Positions 8,227 to 16,701 are shown, counted from the first letter of the stretch. The stretch: DNA of 64,000 nucleotides from Granulicella sp. WH15 (GCF_009914315.1 NZ_CP042596.1:496001-560000); one strand, 5' to 3'. Translations and numbers: made by a program. Notes: generated from the sequence alone by a model not told the origin.

Positions 8227-9276
8227 CTACAAAACCACCCAATACGCAGAATCCCGCGTAACCACCGCCGCCGTCCCATCCGGCAACAGCCCCAGCCCCA
8301 CCAGATCATTCCCCGCCAGAGCTATCGAAGCCTCCCCCTCCGGCGTAATCCGCACAATCCCGCGCTCCCCCTGCCACGAGGCCGCCACCAGCAGATCCCC
8401 CGCCGCATCGAACGCCATCCCCTGCGCACGCCCCAGCCCCCGGAAGAAGACCGTTGCATTGCCATCGCGGTCGATCGCATGAATCGCCTGATTCGAAGAG
8501 GTAGTCGGCCCGGTCACGAACAGCGTTCCCGCCGCATTGAACGCCAGATGGTATGCCGCCATCGAAGGCTCCAGCGTGGCAAAGACAAACGTCTCCTGCG
8601 GCAATCCGGCCTCGTTATCCTCAAACAGCCCCAGGTTTTCCACATGAGCCGCTGGACGAATCTTGAAGATCGTCCCCGACCGGTCGCCGACGTACAGCGC
8701 CCCCTCGCGGTCGAACGCGATCCCCGTCGCCACGCCCAGCCCCTCGGCAAAGGTCGAGGTCTCGCCATCGGGAGTCACCCGGTAGACCGTCCCCTCAGCC
8801 CGCGAGCTTACGTAAAGGTAGCCATCCGGCCCAAACGCCATCCCCGTCGGGTTCAGAATCTCCCGCACAAACGGCCTCATCTCGAACCCGCCCTCGGCGT
8901 CCCGGCTTAGCCGAAAGACCGACACCGGCGTCTGCTGCCCACGCGAGCCGGAGAGCGTGACGTACACATTGCCCGCCCGGTCCACGGCGGGATTCGCCAC
9001 TGGATGCAGGCTCCCGGACATCGCCACCCCGACGCTCACCCGCAGCCCATTCGACCGCCCCGCCCCGTTGGTGACGACGATCTCCCCCGGCCCCGCGCCC
9101 TCGGGCACTCTCACGGTCAGTCGAGTCGGTCTGCTCAGCGTCACCGTGGCCGCAACCCCGGCGATCTCTGCCCGGATCGGCGCCTCCAGCCCTGTCCCCA
9201 CCACATGAATCTCTCCACCCGGCATCGCCGCCGCCGGGTACACCCTCGTCAACTTCGGTACAGTGCTCATACTCAT
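8227..9276 (-). CDS. IPT/TIG plus NHL-type beta-propeller protein (SMP-30/gluconolactonase-like)
   Basis: 349 residues, no signal peptide. Residues ~8-80 look like an IPT/TIG immunoglobulin fold (TRVYPAAAMPGGEIHVVGTG and VRVPEGAGPGEIVVTNGAG). From ~90 onward, repeated blade motifs of the type GMAFGPDGYLYVSSRAEGTV, GIAFDREGALYVGDRSGTIF and LAFNAAGTLFVTGP indicate an NHL/SMP-30 beta-propeller of about six blades. Such TIG-NHL proteins are common in Acidobacteriota and are usually annotated only as gluconolactonase-like. It lies 43 nt downstream of pgpA on the same strand. Substrate unknown. Confidence 0.8.
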   Translation of the reverse strand: MSMSTVPKLTRVYPAAAMPGGEIHVVGTGLEAPIRAEIAGVAATVTLSRPTRLTVRVPEGAGPGEIVVTNGAGRSNGLRVSVGVAMSGSLHPVANPAVDRAGNVYVTLSGSRGQQTPVSVFRLSRDAEGGFEMRPFVREILNPTGMAFGPDGYLYVSSRAEGTVYRVTPDGETSTFAEGLGVATGIAFDREGALYVGDRSGTIFKIRPAAHVENLGLFEDNEAGLPQETFVFATLEPSMAAYHLAFNAAGTLFVTGPTTSSNQAIHAIDRDGNATVFFRGLGRAQGMAFDAAGDLLVAASWQGERGIVRITPEGEASIALAGNDLVGLGLLPDGTAAVVTRDSAYWVVL

Positions 9277-9319
9277 CTGGCACGAGACTAAGCCGCCGCC
9301 CGCCCCGGCGCAACCCGCC

Positions 9320-9826
9320 CTATCGCCACAACAGGATCAGGTGCCCTACCCCGAGCGCCAGCAGCCCTGCGGCCACGTCGTCCAGCATGATGCCCACGCC
9401 GCCGTGCAGCCTCTCCAGATTTCTGACCGGCGGTGGCTTCGTGATATCGAACAGCCGAAACAGCAGCAGCCCCACCAGCGCATGAGGCCAGTCCGCCGGA
9501 ATCGCGATCAGCGCGAACAACTGCCCGGCGACCTCGTCGATCACCACATGCCCCGGATCATCCCGGCCCGACTCCCTGGCCACAATCGTAGCCGCCGGAA
9601 TCCCCACAGCCGTGGCCACCAGAGCCGCCGCGAGCGTCCACCACGCCGCATGGATGGGTTGCCACAGGTGCATCGCCCCAAACCACAACAGCGCCGCCGC
9701 GACGGACCCGTACGTCCCCGGCCCGGGCTTCATCAGCCCTGCCCCGAAGAACGTCCCCACCGCCCAGGCCCACAGGGTCTTCTTGCCGCCCAGCGCCCGC
9801 ACATCCATCGGAACCTGACGCGCCAC
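9320..9826 (-). CDS. pgpA: Phosphatidylglycerophosphatase A
   Basis: 168-residue membrane phosphatase converting phosphatidylglycerol phosphate to phosphatidylglycerol. Key segments: GAGLMKPGPGTYGSVAAALL at the start, DDPGHVVIDEVAGQLFALI (DEVAGQ catalytic motif) and FRLFDITKPPPVRNLERL, then GGVGIMLDDVAAGL near the C terminus. I favour the GTG start at 9826 because GAGGA lies 5 nt upstream and it begins just after the yacG stop; an ATG at 9808 is an alternative. It follows yacG and an ACT-domain gene in a compact unit. Confidence 0.92.
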   Translation of the reverse strand: MARQVPMDVRALGGKKTLWAWAVGTFFGAGLMKPGPGTYGSVAAALLWFGAMHLWQPIHAAWWTLAAALVATAVGIPAATIVARESGRDDPGHVVIDEVAGQLFALIAIPADWPHALVGLLLFRLFDITKPPPVRNLERLHGGVGIMLDDVAAGLLALGVGHLILLWR

Positions 9827-9827
9827 G

Positions 9828-10052
9828 CTAGTCCTCGTCCGTTCTGGTCTTATGCTGCCGATCCCGCAGCCCTTCCAGCTCATCGAGCAGGTCGGGGTCG
9901 TGGATCGGCGACGAGATGACGTACCCGCCCGAGGCCCACTTGCCCAGGTCGATCACCCGGCAACGTTCGCTGCAAAACGGAAAGTCCGGATCGGTCGCAA
10001 GAACGACCTTCCGGCATATCGGACAAAAGAGCGCTTTCGGTGCTTGACTCAT
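9828..10052 (-). CDS. yacG: DNA gyrase inhibitor YacG (zinc-binding)
   Basis: 74-residue zinc protein of the YacG family, which in E. coli binds GyrB and inhibits gyrase. The zinc site is formed by CPICRKVV and FCSERCRVIDLGKWASGGYV, i.e. CxxC plus CxxxC, and the family signature DLGKW is intact. It overlaps the upstream ACT-domain gene by 4 nt (ATGA) and is followed almost immediately by pgpA. Slightly longer at the C terminus than many homologs, with a charged tail. Confidence 0.93.
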   Translation of the reverse strand: MSQAPKALFCPICRKVVLATDPDFPFCSERCRVIDLGKWASGGYVISSPIHDPDLLDELEGLRDRQHKTRTDED

Positions 10053-10321
10053 GGCATAACCTTCTCTTCAATGATACCGCTGAGCCGCTCCTCGCACGCC
10101 GTCAGCATCACCTCTCGCAGGTCGATCTGGCGATAGAGCTTCGCCTGCAAACGCTGCGCCAGCGCCGCTTCCACCTCCACCAGAGCTTGAATCACGATCA
10201 CCTCCGCCGTCTGCGTGAAGACCAGCGAGCGGACGTTCAGGCTCTGCTGATCGAAGAGCTGCATCACCCGCGAGAGGACGCGCGGACGGGCTGCGGCGGT
10301 GAGCTGAAACTTCCATTCCAT
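10049..10321 (-). CDS. ACT-domain protein, similar to acetolactate synthase small subunit (IlvM type)
   Basis: 90 residues from MEWKFQLTAAARPRVLSRVM. A single ACT fold: strand, helix over RVLSRVMQLFDQQSLNVRSL, strand around EVIVIQALVEVE, second helix. The size and the pattern of a first strand followed by RPRVLSRVMQLFDQQ resemble IlvM/IlvN ACT domains, but a genuine ilvN (207 aa) sits in the ilv operon at 32 kb. This may therefore be a second regulatory subunit or an unrelated ACT sensor. It overlaps yacG. The in-frame extension to 10360 adds 13 residues without family support. Confidence 0.7.
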   Translation of the reverse strand: MEWKFQLTAAARPRVLSRVMQLFDQQSLNVRSLVFTQTAEVIVIQALVEVEAALAQRLQAKLYRQIDLREVMLTACEERLSGIIEEKVMP

Positions 10322-10367
10322 AAGCTGATTCCTTGTATTTGAGGGCTGTCTTGCGGACAAAGAGAAG

Positions 10368-10393
10368 AGCCGCCATCGTTAGCGATGGCGGCT
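10368..10393. terminator. Strong stem-loop between rimO and the ACT gene
   Basis: Perfect 11-bp inverted repeat AGCCGCCATCG / CGATGGCGGCT with a TTAG loop. No U-run on either side, so it may be a processing or attenuation hairpin rather than an intrinsic terminator. It lies in the 218-nt gap after rimO. Confidence 0.6.
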
Positions 10394-10539
10394 CCGGAGT
10401 TCACAACGCGAAGGTTGGACTCTACGGAGCGCCACAGCTAATAATCGAGGTAATTCGAATCGCACCAATCCGCAGAGCCGAGCGGCTCTGGGTTGCCATA
10501 AGACATACTGTGCAGGCGCGATTCATCGTTGGTCCGATC

Positions 10540-12309
10540 TTACCCCAGAATCCTTGCCACTACATCGTAGTCATGGGCCTCGGTGATCTCGGCCCGGTAG
10601 AACGTGCCCGGCACCAGCTCCTCGTGCGGCCCAAAGTCGTTGATGAAGACCTTGCCGTCGATCTCCGGCGCGTGTAGCGAGGTCCGTCCCTCCCACAGCA
10701 GGTCCGTCTCCTCGCTCGGACCTTCGACCAGCAGGTCGATCTCCCGGCCCACCCACTCGGCCTTCGCCGCGGTCGAGATCTTCTGTTGCAGCTTCATCAG
10801 CTTGCGCCGCCGCGCCTGGATCGTCCGGTTCGGCACCTTGGTCTCATCCGGCAGCTCGAAGGCGCGCGCACCCTCTTCGTCCGAGTACGTGAACACGCCC
10901 AGCCAGTCGATCTTCGCGGCCTTCACGAACTCCTCGAGCAGCTTGTAATCGGCCTCGGTCTCGCCGGGGAAGCCGACGATAAAGCTCGTCCGGATCACCA
11001 CGTTCGGCACCGTCGCCCGCGCCTTCGCGATCAGCTCCAGGAAGATATCCGCGTTGCCGCCGCGCTTCATCGTCTTCAACACGGAAGGGCTCGCGTGCTG
11101 CAACGGCACGTCCAGATACTTGGCGATGGTGTCGTGCTTTGCCATCGTCTCCAGCAGCCGCGTCGTCACCTTGTTCGGGTACGTGTACAGGAACCGCAGC
11201 CAGCGCAGCCCCGGCAGCACGGCCAGCGCATCGAGCAACTGCGCCAACCCGTCCTTCAGGCCTAAATCTTCGCCGTAGCAGGTCGTATCCTGCCCGATCA
11301 GCGTAATCTCCCGCACGCCCTGCGCGATCAGGTTCTGCGCCTCGGCGATGATCGAACCCATCCGCCGCGACCGGAACTTGCCGCGTAGCTGCGGGATGAT
11401 GCAGAAGCTGCAAGGGTGGTCGCAGCCCTCGGCGATCTTGATGTAGGCCGAGGCCCGCGGCGTTGTCAGGATGCGCGGCGTGGCGTCGTTGTACAGGTAC
11501 TCCGGCAGCGCGGCGGTCGCGCCGTCCCAGCCTTCGCGCGAGAACCGTCCCTGCTGCTGGCGCAGATCGCCCTCGGGGCGCGAGGTCGTTACATGATTGC
11601 CCTCGTGCGCCAGAGCCTCGTCGCCGTGCGTGGTGCCGGTCTCGGCCAGGGACTGCACAATCCGAAGCTGCGGTGCGATCTCCTGATCCGCCTCGGGATC
11701 GGCCAGCGGCCGCGAGTGCTGCGAGACCGCCGAAGCCGCCCGGCTCACCAGTTGCTGGGTGTGGACATTCTGCCCGGACTCACGCGCCACGGAAGTCTCG
11801 TTGACCAGCGCATCTGGTAGCAACGAAAGGTCTTCCTGCGTGTGAGCGGCAATCTGAGGCTGTTGAAAATCCTGTGGAAGAATCTGAAAAGGCGAGTTCT
11901 TCGTGTGCCCGGAGGGCGTCAGCCCAGCCGCCGCCAGAATCGCCTCCAACTCGCCCGTGCCGACGACCGCATCGACCTCTGGGATGTTCTTCTGAATCTC
12001 GTCGCGGTAGCGTTCGACCAGGCACCCGGCCACGATCACCCGCTTGGCGCGGCCCTCGGTCTTGTGCTGCACCATCTCGAGGATGGTGTTCACCGACTCC
12101 TGCTTGGCCGAGTCGATGAAGCTGCACGTATTGATGACGATAATCTCGGCGTCCTCGGCCCTGGGGGTCAGCTCGGCGCCGTTGTGGTGCAGCAACCCCA
12201 TCATCACTTCGGAGTCAACCAGGTTTTTGGGGCAGCCCAGCGAAACAAACCCAACCTTGGGCTTGGCGGTTGCTACCACCACATCGTCAATAAGCAAAGA
12301 AGAAGACAC
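10540..12309 (-). CDS. rimO: Ribosomal protein uS12 methylthiotransferase RimO, with large central insertion
   Basis: Radical-SAM enzyme that methylthiolates an aspartate of ribosomal protein uS12. N-terminal MTTase domain: VGFVSLGCPKNLVDSEVMMG, NTCSFIDSAKQES and VAGCLVERY supply the second Fe-S cluster. The radical-SAM cluster is CDHPCSFC (C296, C300, C303). A TRAM domain closes the C terminus. At 589 residues it is about 140 longer than usual. The extra material is a hydrophilic, Gln/Glu/His/Ser-rich segment at about residues 135-265 between the two iron-sulfur domains. The frame is open throughout, so this is an insertion, not a frameshift. Catalytic residues are intact. Confidence 0.95.
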   Translation of the reverse strand: MSSSLLIDDVVVATAKPKVGFVSLGCPKNLVDSEVMMGLLHHNGAELTPRAEDAEIIVINTCSFIDSAKQESVNTILEMVQHKTEGRAKRVIVAGCLVERYRDEIQKNIPEVDAVVGTGELEAILAAAGLTPSGHTKNSPFQILPQDFQQPQIAAHTQEDLSLLPDALVNETSVARESGQNVHTQQLVSRAASAVSQHSRPLADPEADQEIAPQLRIVQSLAETGTTHGDEALAHEGNHVTTSRPEGDLRQQQGRFSREGWDGATAALPEYLYNDATPRILTTPRASAYIKIAEGCDHPCSFCIIPQLRGKFRSRRMGSIIAEAQNLIAQGVREITLIGQDTTCYGEDLGLKDGLAQLLDALAVLPGLRWLRFLYTYPNKVTTRLLETMAKHDTIAKYLDVPLQHASPSVLKTMKRGGNADIFLELIAKARATVPNVVIRTSFIVGFPGETEADYKLLEEFVKAAKIDWLGVFTYSDEEGARAFELPDETKVPNRTIQARRRKLMKLQQKISTAAKAEWVGREIDLLVEGPSEETDLLWEGRTSLHAPEIDGKVFINDFGPHEELVPGTFYRAEITEAHDYDVVARILG

Positions 12310-12317
12310 ACTTCAGT

Positions 12318-12460
12318 TTAGTGCACTTCGTGCCGTTTTCGGGGAGGTAAGGGGGAATTATCCGCATGGGGCCTCCCGATGGTCGGGTACTTCGTACGGT
12401 TCTCGGGGTGGTATGGGCGGGATGATCGTCTGAGGGCCTCCCGCTGGGCGGCAGCGAACA
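12318..12460. repeat. Two copies of GTACTTCGTAC-type palindromic repeat
   Basis: Two successive units of the form G(T/C)ACTTCGT(G/A)C, CGTTCTCGGGG, GTATGGGCGGGATGAT, GAGGGCCTCCCGCTGG, GGCAGCG. Related copies at 18009-18090 and 60563-60640. Contains a GAA/TTC-loop palindrome. Confidence 0.75.
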
Positions 12461-12462
12461 GC

Positions 12463-12582
12463 CGTCGTTCCTGCCGTTGCCTGTTCTTTTGTTCGCCCTT
12501 GTTCTTGTCGTTGCTTGTTCTCTTGGTTGTCATTCAGGAGCGAAGCGGAGGAATCTGCTTCTGTTGTTGCTGTTGCCCTTAG
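12463..12582. repeat. GCAACR microsatellite / CGAAGCG element
   Basis: CGTTGC-type hexamer run interrupted by ATTCAGGAGCGAAGCGGAGG and AATCTGCTTCTG, as in the other composite repeats, here inverted and without the TAAA-loop part. Confidence 0.8.
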
Positions 12583-12587
12583 CGCTG

Positions 12588-12677
12588 AAGGCGCGTTCTA
12601 TACCAGCCTAGGGCGAAGCCCTAGGTAATCGCATGAGTAGAGAGATGAGGGCTGAAGGCCCGACCTATCCCCGCCAC
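12588..12677 (+). repeat. REP element, solo copy A
   Basis: Three hairpins in order: GCGCTGAAGGCGC, CCTAGGGCGAAGCCCTAGG, GGGCTGAAGGCCC. Same order and spacing as the copies bracketing the Y1 transposase at 33 kb. Relative to those copies, the middle stem has an A:T pair replaced by G:C on both arms (covariation). Confidence 0.85.
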
Positions 12678-12681
12678 AAAC

Positions 12682-12725
12682 CTGTCCTGCCGGACGGGCC
12701 TCCTGCGCGGAGGGCGGGCGTTCAC
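12682..12725. repeat. CCTGCCGGACGGG / CTGCGCGGAG repeat
   Basis: CTGTCCTGCCGGACGGGCCTC, then CTGCGCGGAGGGCGGGCG; related copies at 8115-8160, 56091-56150 and 62850-62900. Usually adjacent to the REP or GAA-loop families. Confidence 0.7.
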
Positions 12726-12782
12726 ACGCCTTTTTACTGCTTCGCGTGGTCCTCCCGCTGGTCGGAAAGAAAGATTCTCGCT

Positions 12783-13934
12783 TTAGGTATTGGACGGATC
12801 TTTCCGATGCCGCCTGAGCGCATCCAGATGAATCACCAGCGCCACCGCCGCGCCCGCCATCGTCGCATACGCCCGCCTCTCCGCGATCACCGGCCCCGGC
12901 AACTGGTTGAGCGACAGCAAAAACACAATATACGAGGTCAAAAACAGCGAAAACAGCCCATAGTTCACCGAACTGGTAGCAAACGCGCAGAACGCGAAGA
13001 ACGCCGCCAATATCGCCAATACCAACGGGTCGGGATGAATATGCACCAGAAAAAACGTCGACAGCACCGCCCCGGCCAGCGTCCCCGCCACCCGCATCGC
13101 GCCCCGCACCAGCGTCTCGAAGAACGCGGGCTTCTGCACCAGCAGCGCCGTCATCGGAATCCAGTACCCCGACTGCACCCCGCGCCAGCGATACAGCTCC
13201 GACGCCAGCCCCACCGTCACGGCCATTCGCACCGCAAAGGTCACGCTGGCCGCTCGCGTTAGGTGCGGCAGGGCCTTCGGCAGCCCGCGCAGACGGCGCA
13301 GCACCCGCGCCGTCCCCAGATGGTGCCGCACCTGCCCCACCCCGGCATAGCCTACCTGCGGCAGCACCGCCAGATCGTGCCGCAGCTCCGGCAGTATCCG
13401 CAAAAACAGACTGGTCAGGCCAATCTGCAACGCGCCGCCCGCCAGCGTCAGCAGAGCCCGCTGCATCGCGTGGTAGGCATCGGCGGGGAAGGCCGAGGTG
13501 ACCAGCAGCACCACTGCCGCCTGCTGCCCGACCCACGAGATCCCCGCGGCCTGCGCGGTCAGCAGCCCGTAGACGAATGCGTAGATCGTGGCGGCAATCT
13601 CCAGCCCAAAGCCCGTGTGCCCGGCCAGCATCCCGATGAACGTGGAGACCGCCATGGCCAGCGTGGCGAAGATCATCGGCATCAGCCGCGAGTCGGAGAT
13701 GCGCTGGTTCAGCCCGAAGCCGATCGTCATCGCGCCGCCGCCCGCGATCAGCCCGGCCGAGGGGTGACCCACCAGCACCCCGCCAACCAGCGCGATCACC
13801 ACCGGCACGCTCGTAATCAGAGCCGTGTGCAGCGTCAGCGCGCACCAGTCGAAGGTGTACAGGTCGGCGAAGAAGGGACTGTGCGGGGCCTTGGCCTCAG
13901 TCACGCCGGACGGATTGGAGATCACCTCAGCCAC
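12783..13934 (-). CDS. FUSC-family membrane protein (aromatic acid/fusaric acid resistance-like)
   Basis: 383 residues with two blocks of membrane helices, about residues 35-180 and 255-370, separated by a soluble basic segment (RHHLGTARVLRRLRGLPKAL). The second block contains ELYRWRGVQSGYWIPMTALL, the typical FUSC motif (xxYWIPxTxxxVxxP), continuing VQKPAFFETLVRG. It is shorter than classical ~700-residue YccS/AaeB proteins but has the duplicated half architecture. Likely inner-membrane efflux component; the substrate cannot be inferred. A long alternative-frame reading on the same strand is a shadow. Confidence 0.8.
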   Translation of the reverse strand: MAEVISNPSGVTEAKAPHSPFFADLYTFDWCALTLHTALITSVPVVIALVGGVLVGHPSAGLIAGGGAMTIGFGLNQRISDSRLMPMIFATLAMAVSTFIGMLAGHTGFGLEIAATIYAFVYGLLTAQAAGISWVGQQAAVVLLVTSAFPADAYHAMQRALLTLAGGALQIGLTSLFLRILPELRHDLAVLPQVGYAGVGQVRHHLGTARVLRRLRGLPKALPHLTRAASVTFAVRMAVTVGLASELYRWRGVQSGYWIPMTALLVQKPAFFETLVRGAMRVAGTLAGAVLSTFFLVHIHPDPLVLAILAAFFAFCAFATSSVNYGLFSLFLTSYIVFLLSLNQLPGPVIAERRAYATMAGAAVALVIHLDALRRHRKDPSNT

Positions 13935-13952
13935 TCACCCCTTATGATGTAA

Positions 13953-14021
13953 CAGCAAAAGCGTCCTCACGCCGGACGGGCGGTACTTCGTACCGTTCTC
14001 GACGCTTCGCGTAGAAGCAGC
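13953..14021. repeat. GAA-loop palindromic repeat (GGACGGGCGG / ACTTCGTAC / GACGCTTCGCG)
   Basis: CAAAAGCGTCCTCACGCCGG, ACGGGCGGTACTTCGTACCG, TTCTCGACGCTTCGCGTAGA. A clean, isolated unit of the family that is also found inside the MutS-like gene. Confidence 0.85.
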
Positions 14022-14022
14022 G

Positions 14023-15231
14023 TCATTTCGCCAGTAGCTTCTGATAGAGAGCAATCGTCTGATCCGCAATCGCTCCCCACCCAAACTTCTCCTCCACCCG
14101 CTTCCGCCCGGCCTCACCCATCTTCTTCGCCAGCTCCGGGTCCGCCAGCAAAGCCGCAATCGGCCCCGCAAGATCCTTCGCAAACCGCGCCGGATCGGCC
14201 GGAAACGTCGTCACGGGATCGGCCTCCCACGGCACCAGATACCCTGTCTCCCCCTCGACCACCACCTCCAGAATCCCGCCCGTAGCCGAAGCCACCACCG
14301 GGGCCTTACAGGCCATCGCTTCGAGGTTGATGATCCCGAATGGCTCGTACACCGACGGGCAGCAGAAGACCGCGCAGTGCGAGTACAGCTCAATCGCATC
14401 CGCCTTGGTCACCATGTCTTCGATCCAGAAGATGTTGGGGTTCTGCCTCCGCGCCGCGGCCACCTTCTCCCGCATCTCGACGGCGATCTCGGGCGTATCC
14501 GCCGCGCCCGCGCACAGCACCACCTGCGTCCCCGCGGGCAGATACTGAATCGCCTCGACCAGATGCGTCACGCCCTTCTGCCTCGTAATCCGCCCCACGA
14601 ACAGCACGTAGGGCTTGGCCGGATCGATCCCGTATTTCACCAGAGCATCGGTCGCATCGGTCTGCCGATACTGGTCGAGGTCGATGCCGTTGTAGATCAC
14701 ATGCACCTTCGCCGGGTCTACCTCGGGATAAGCCTTCAGCACATCGGCCTTGGTGCCGTTCGAGACCGCGATCACCGCGTCCGCATCGAGGATCGCGGTG
14801 CGCTCCATCCAGCTCGACATCGCATACCCAGACCCCAACTGCTCGGCCTTCCACGCCCGCAAAGGCTCCAGCGAATGCGTCGTCAGCACAAACGGAACGC
14901 CATACAGCTTCTTGGCCAGAAACCCTGCCATCGAGACGTACCACGTATGCGTATGCACCAGGTCGATCCTGCCCAGCTCTTTCATCTGCGAAAGATTCAG
15001 CGCCAGCGCATCGACCGCAGCCTTGAACTTTTCCTTCGTATCGCCGGAGATCTCGGGAGGTGGCTCCAGCCCACGCACATGCAGGTTACCCGCGTCGCTC
15101 TCCTGCGTGCCCCAGCAGTGCACCTCTACTTCGATCTTCTTCGCCAGCTCCCGCGAAAGATACTCGACGTGCACGCCCGCCCCGCCGTACACCTGCGGCG
15201 GATACTCCCGCGTCATCAAACCAATCCGCAT
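14023..15231 (-). CDS. glgA: GT4 glycogen synthase, GlgM/GlgA (maltose-1-phosphate synthase) type
   Basis: 402 residues, GT-B fold. The N-terminal MRIGLMTREYPPQVYGGAGV followed by HVEYLSREL is strikingly like the actinobacterial Rv1212c-type enzyme (GlgM), which makes alpha-maltose-1-phosphate from ADP-glucose. The donor-site region is present: VLFVGRITRQKGVTHLVEAI, then VYEPFGIINLEAMACKAPVV (E-x7-E motif). Product specificity (GlgM versus plain glycogen synthase) cannot be settled from sequence alone. It starts 9 nt after the GH1 beta-glucosidase, so the two are very likely co-transcribed. Cytosolic. Confidence 0.88.
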   Translation of the reverse strand: MRIGLMTREYPPQVYGGAGVHVEYLSRELAKKIEVEVHCWGTQESDAGNLHVRGLEPPPEISGDTKEKFKAAVDALALNLSQMKELGRIDLVHTHTWYVSMAGFLAKKLYGVPFVLTTHSLEPLRAWKAEQLGSGYAMSSWMERTAILDADAVIAVSNGTKADVLKAYPEVDPAKVHVIYNGIDLDQYRQTDATDALVKYGIDPAKPYVLFVGRITRQKGVTHLVEAIQYLPAGTQVVLCAGAADTPEIAVEMREKVAAARRQNPNIFWIEDMVTKADAIELYSHCAVFCCPSVYEPFGIINLEAMACKAPVVASATGGILEVVVEGETGYLVPWEADPVTTFPADPARFAKDLAGPIAALLADPELAKKMGEAGRKRVEEKFGWGAIADQTIALYQKLLAK

Positions 15232-15240
15232 TGCTCTCTC

Positions 15241-16701
15241 CTATGCCAGCCCATTTCTCGCAATCACAGCCTTATAAAACTCCGCACTCAGCTTTGGAGT
15301 TCGCTTCTGCGTCCTGAAGTCCACATGCGTGATGCCGAACCGGCGGTCATACCCATCGGCCCACTCGTAGTTATCGAGCAGGCTCCATAGGAAGTACCCC
15401 TTCACCGGCACGCCCTCGCTTACCGCCCGGTGCAACTGCGTCAGGTAGTTCCGCAGGTACATCACCCGGTCGGTATCCAGAACCTGCCCCTGGTTGTTCA
15501 CCACGTCGCTTGCCGAGCAGCCGTTCTCGGTGATGTACATCTCTTTGACGCCCCACAGCGTATGCGTATGTTTCGGCACCCAGTAGAGCGACTCCGGCCC
15601 CACGTGCAGCCAGTCCGAAAGCATATGCGGATACGACGCGGGCCACTCCACCATCTCGTATCCCTTGGGCGAGCTGGACGCCCGCACCCAGTGCGGCCCA
15701 TAGACGTTCAGCCCCACAAAGTCCAGCGGTGAGCCGATGGTCTTCAGCTCCTCATCGGTAAACTTCGGCGCATCCGCTCCCAGCCCGCGCAGGTACTGCT
15801 CGGTGTACTTGCCCTCCATGATGACGGTCAGGAACTTGGCGTTCTCCTCGCGAAACGCCCGCGACGCTGCTTCGAGATGTTCCCGCGTCTCGATCACCGG
15901 GCAGATCGCGGCCGGATTATCGGCGAGCCCGATCTTCGTCCCCGGCTTCGCGTTGGCGCGGATCGCCTGCACCGCCAGCCCATGCCCCAGCACGGCATGG
16001 TGAGCCACCTGCGCGTGCCTGCCCCGATCCAGCCGCAACCCCGGCGCGTGCCTCCCTTCGCGGTAGCCGATATCGACAAAGCTGCTCAGCTCGTTCACGG
16101 TCATGAACTGCTTTGCGCGATCCGAAAGGTGCTTCGCCACAACCCCGGCATACTCGCCAAAGGCCTTCGCGGTGTCCTTGTTCTGCCAGCCGCCCTTGTC
16201 CTCGAGCGCCTGCGGCAGATCCCAGTGATACAGCGTGCAGTAGGGCTGAATCCCCGCCGCCAGCAACGCATCGATCATGCGGTCGTAAAAATCGAAGCCC
16301 TTCGGATTGGCCGCACCAGTTCCGGTCGGAAAGATCCTCGACCACGAGATCGAGAAGCGGAAGCCCTTCAGCCCCAGCTCCTTCATCAATGCGATGTCAT
16401 CGAGGTAGCGATGATAAAAGTCGTCGGCGATGTCGCCCGTATCGCCGTTATGCGTCTTACCCGGCATGTGCGAGAAGGTGTCCCAGATTGAAGGCCCACG
16501 CCCATCCTCGCGCACCGCACCCTCCACCTGATAGGAGGCCGTAGCCGAGCCCCAGACGAAGCCCTCGGGAAACCGTCCGCCCGCCAGGTCAGAGCCGGTC
16601 GGCGGCGCACTTCCAAGTGCATGGAGGGGCAGGGAAGCGGCACTCGCGCTCAGGCCCAGCAGGCGCGCAAAGGATCGTCGAGAGAAGCGTGCGTTCATCA
16701 T
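15241..16701 (-). CDS. GH1 family beta-glucosidase with Tat-like signal
   Basis: 486 residues. A twin-arginine leader (FSRRSFARLLGLSASAASLP) indicates export. GH1 landmarks: FPEGFVWGSATASYQVEGAV, GFRFSISWSRIFPTGTG, the nucleophile motif YITENG (E392) and the acid/base motif TVNE (E204). The acid/base motif reads NEL rather than the near-universal NEP, an odd substitution next to the catalytic glutamate. The C-terminal WSLLDNYEWADGYDRRFGIT is typical. Probably hydrolyses beta-glucosides such as cellobiose in the periplasm. Forms an operon with glgA 9 nt downstream. Confidence 0.93.
   Translation of the reverse strand: MMNARFSRRSFARLLGLSASAASLPLHALGSAPPTGSDLAGGRFPEGFVWGSATASYQVEGAVREDGRGPSIWDTFSHMPGKTHNGDTGDIADDFYHRYLDDIALMKELGLKGFRFSISWSRIFPTGTGAANPKGFDFYDRMIDALLAAGIQPYCTLYHWDLPQALEDKGGWQNKDTAKAFGEYAGVVAKHLSDRAKQFMTVNELSSFVDIGYREGRHAPGLRLDRGRHAQVAHHAVLGHGLAVQAIRANAKPGTKIGLADNPAAICPVIETREHLEAASRAFREENAKFLTVIMEGKYTEQYLRGLGADAPKFTDEELKTIGSPLDFVGLNVYGPHWVRASSSPKGYEMVEWPASYPHMLSDWLHVGPESLYWVPKHTHTLWGVKEMYITENGCSASDVVNNQGQVLDTDRVMYLRNYLTQLHRAVSEGVPVKGYFLWSLLDNYEWADGYDRRFGITHVDFRTQKRTPKLSAEFYKAVIARNGLA

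Noticed and set aside
12598..13845. 415-codon minus-strand frame overlapping the FUSC-like gene
   Set aside because: Different frame of the same strand; the FUSC frame has hydrophobic helices and the YWIP motif, this one is Gly/Ala/Arg-rich noise.
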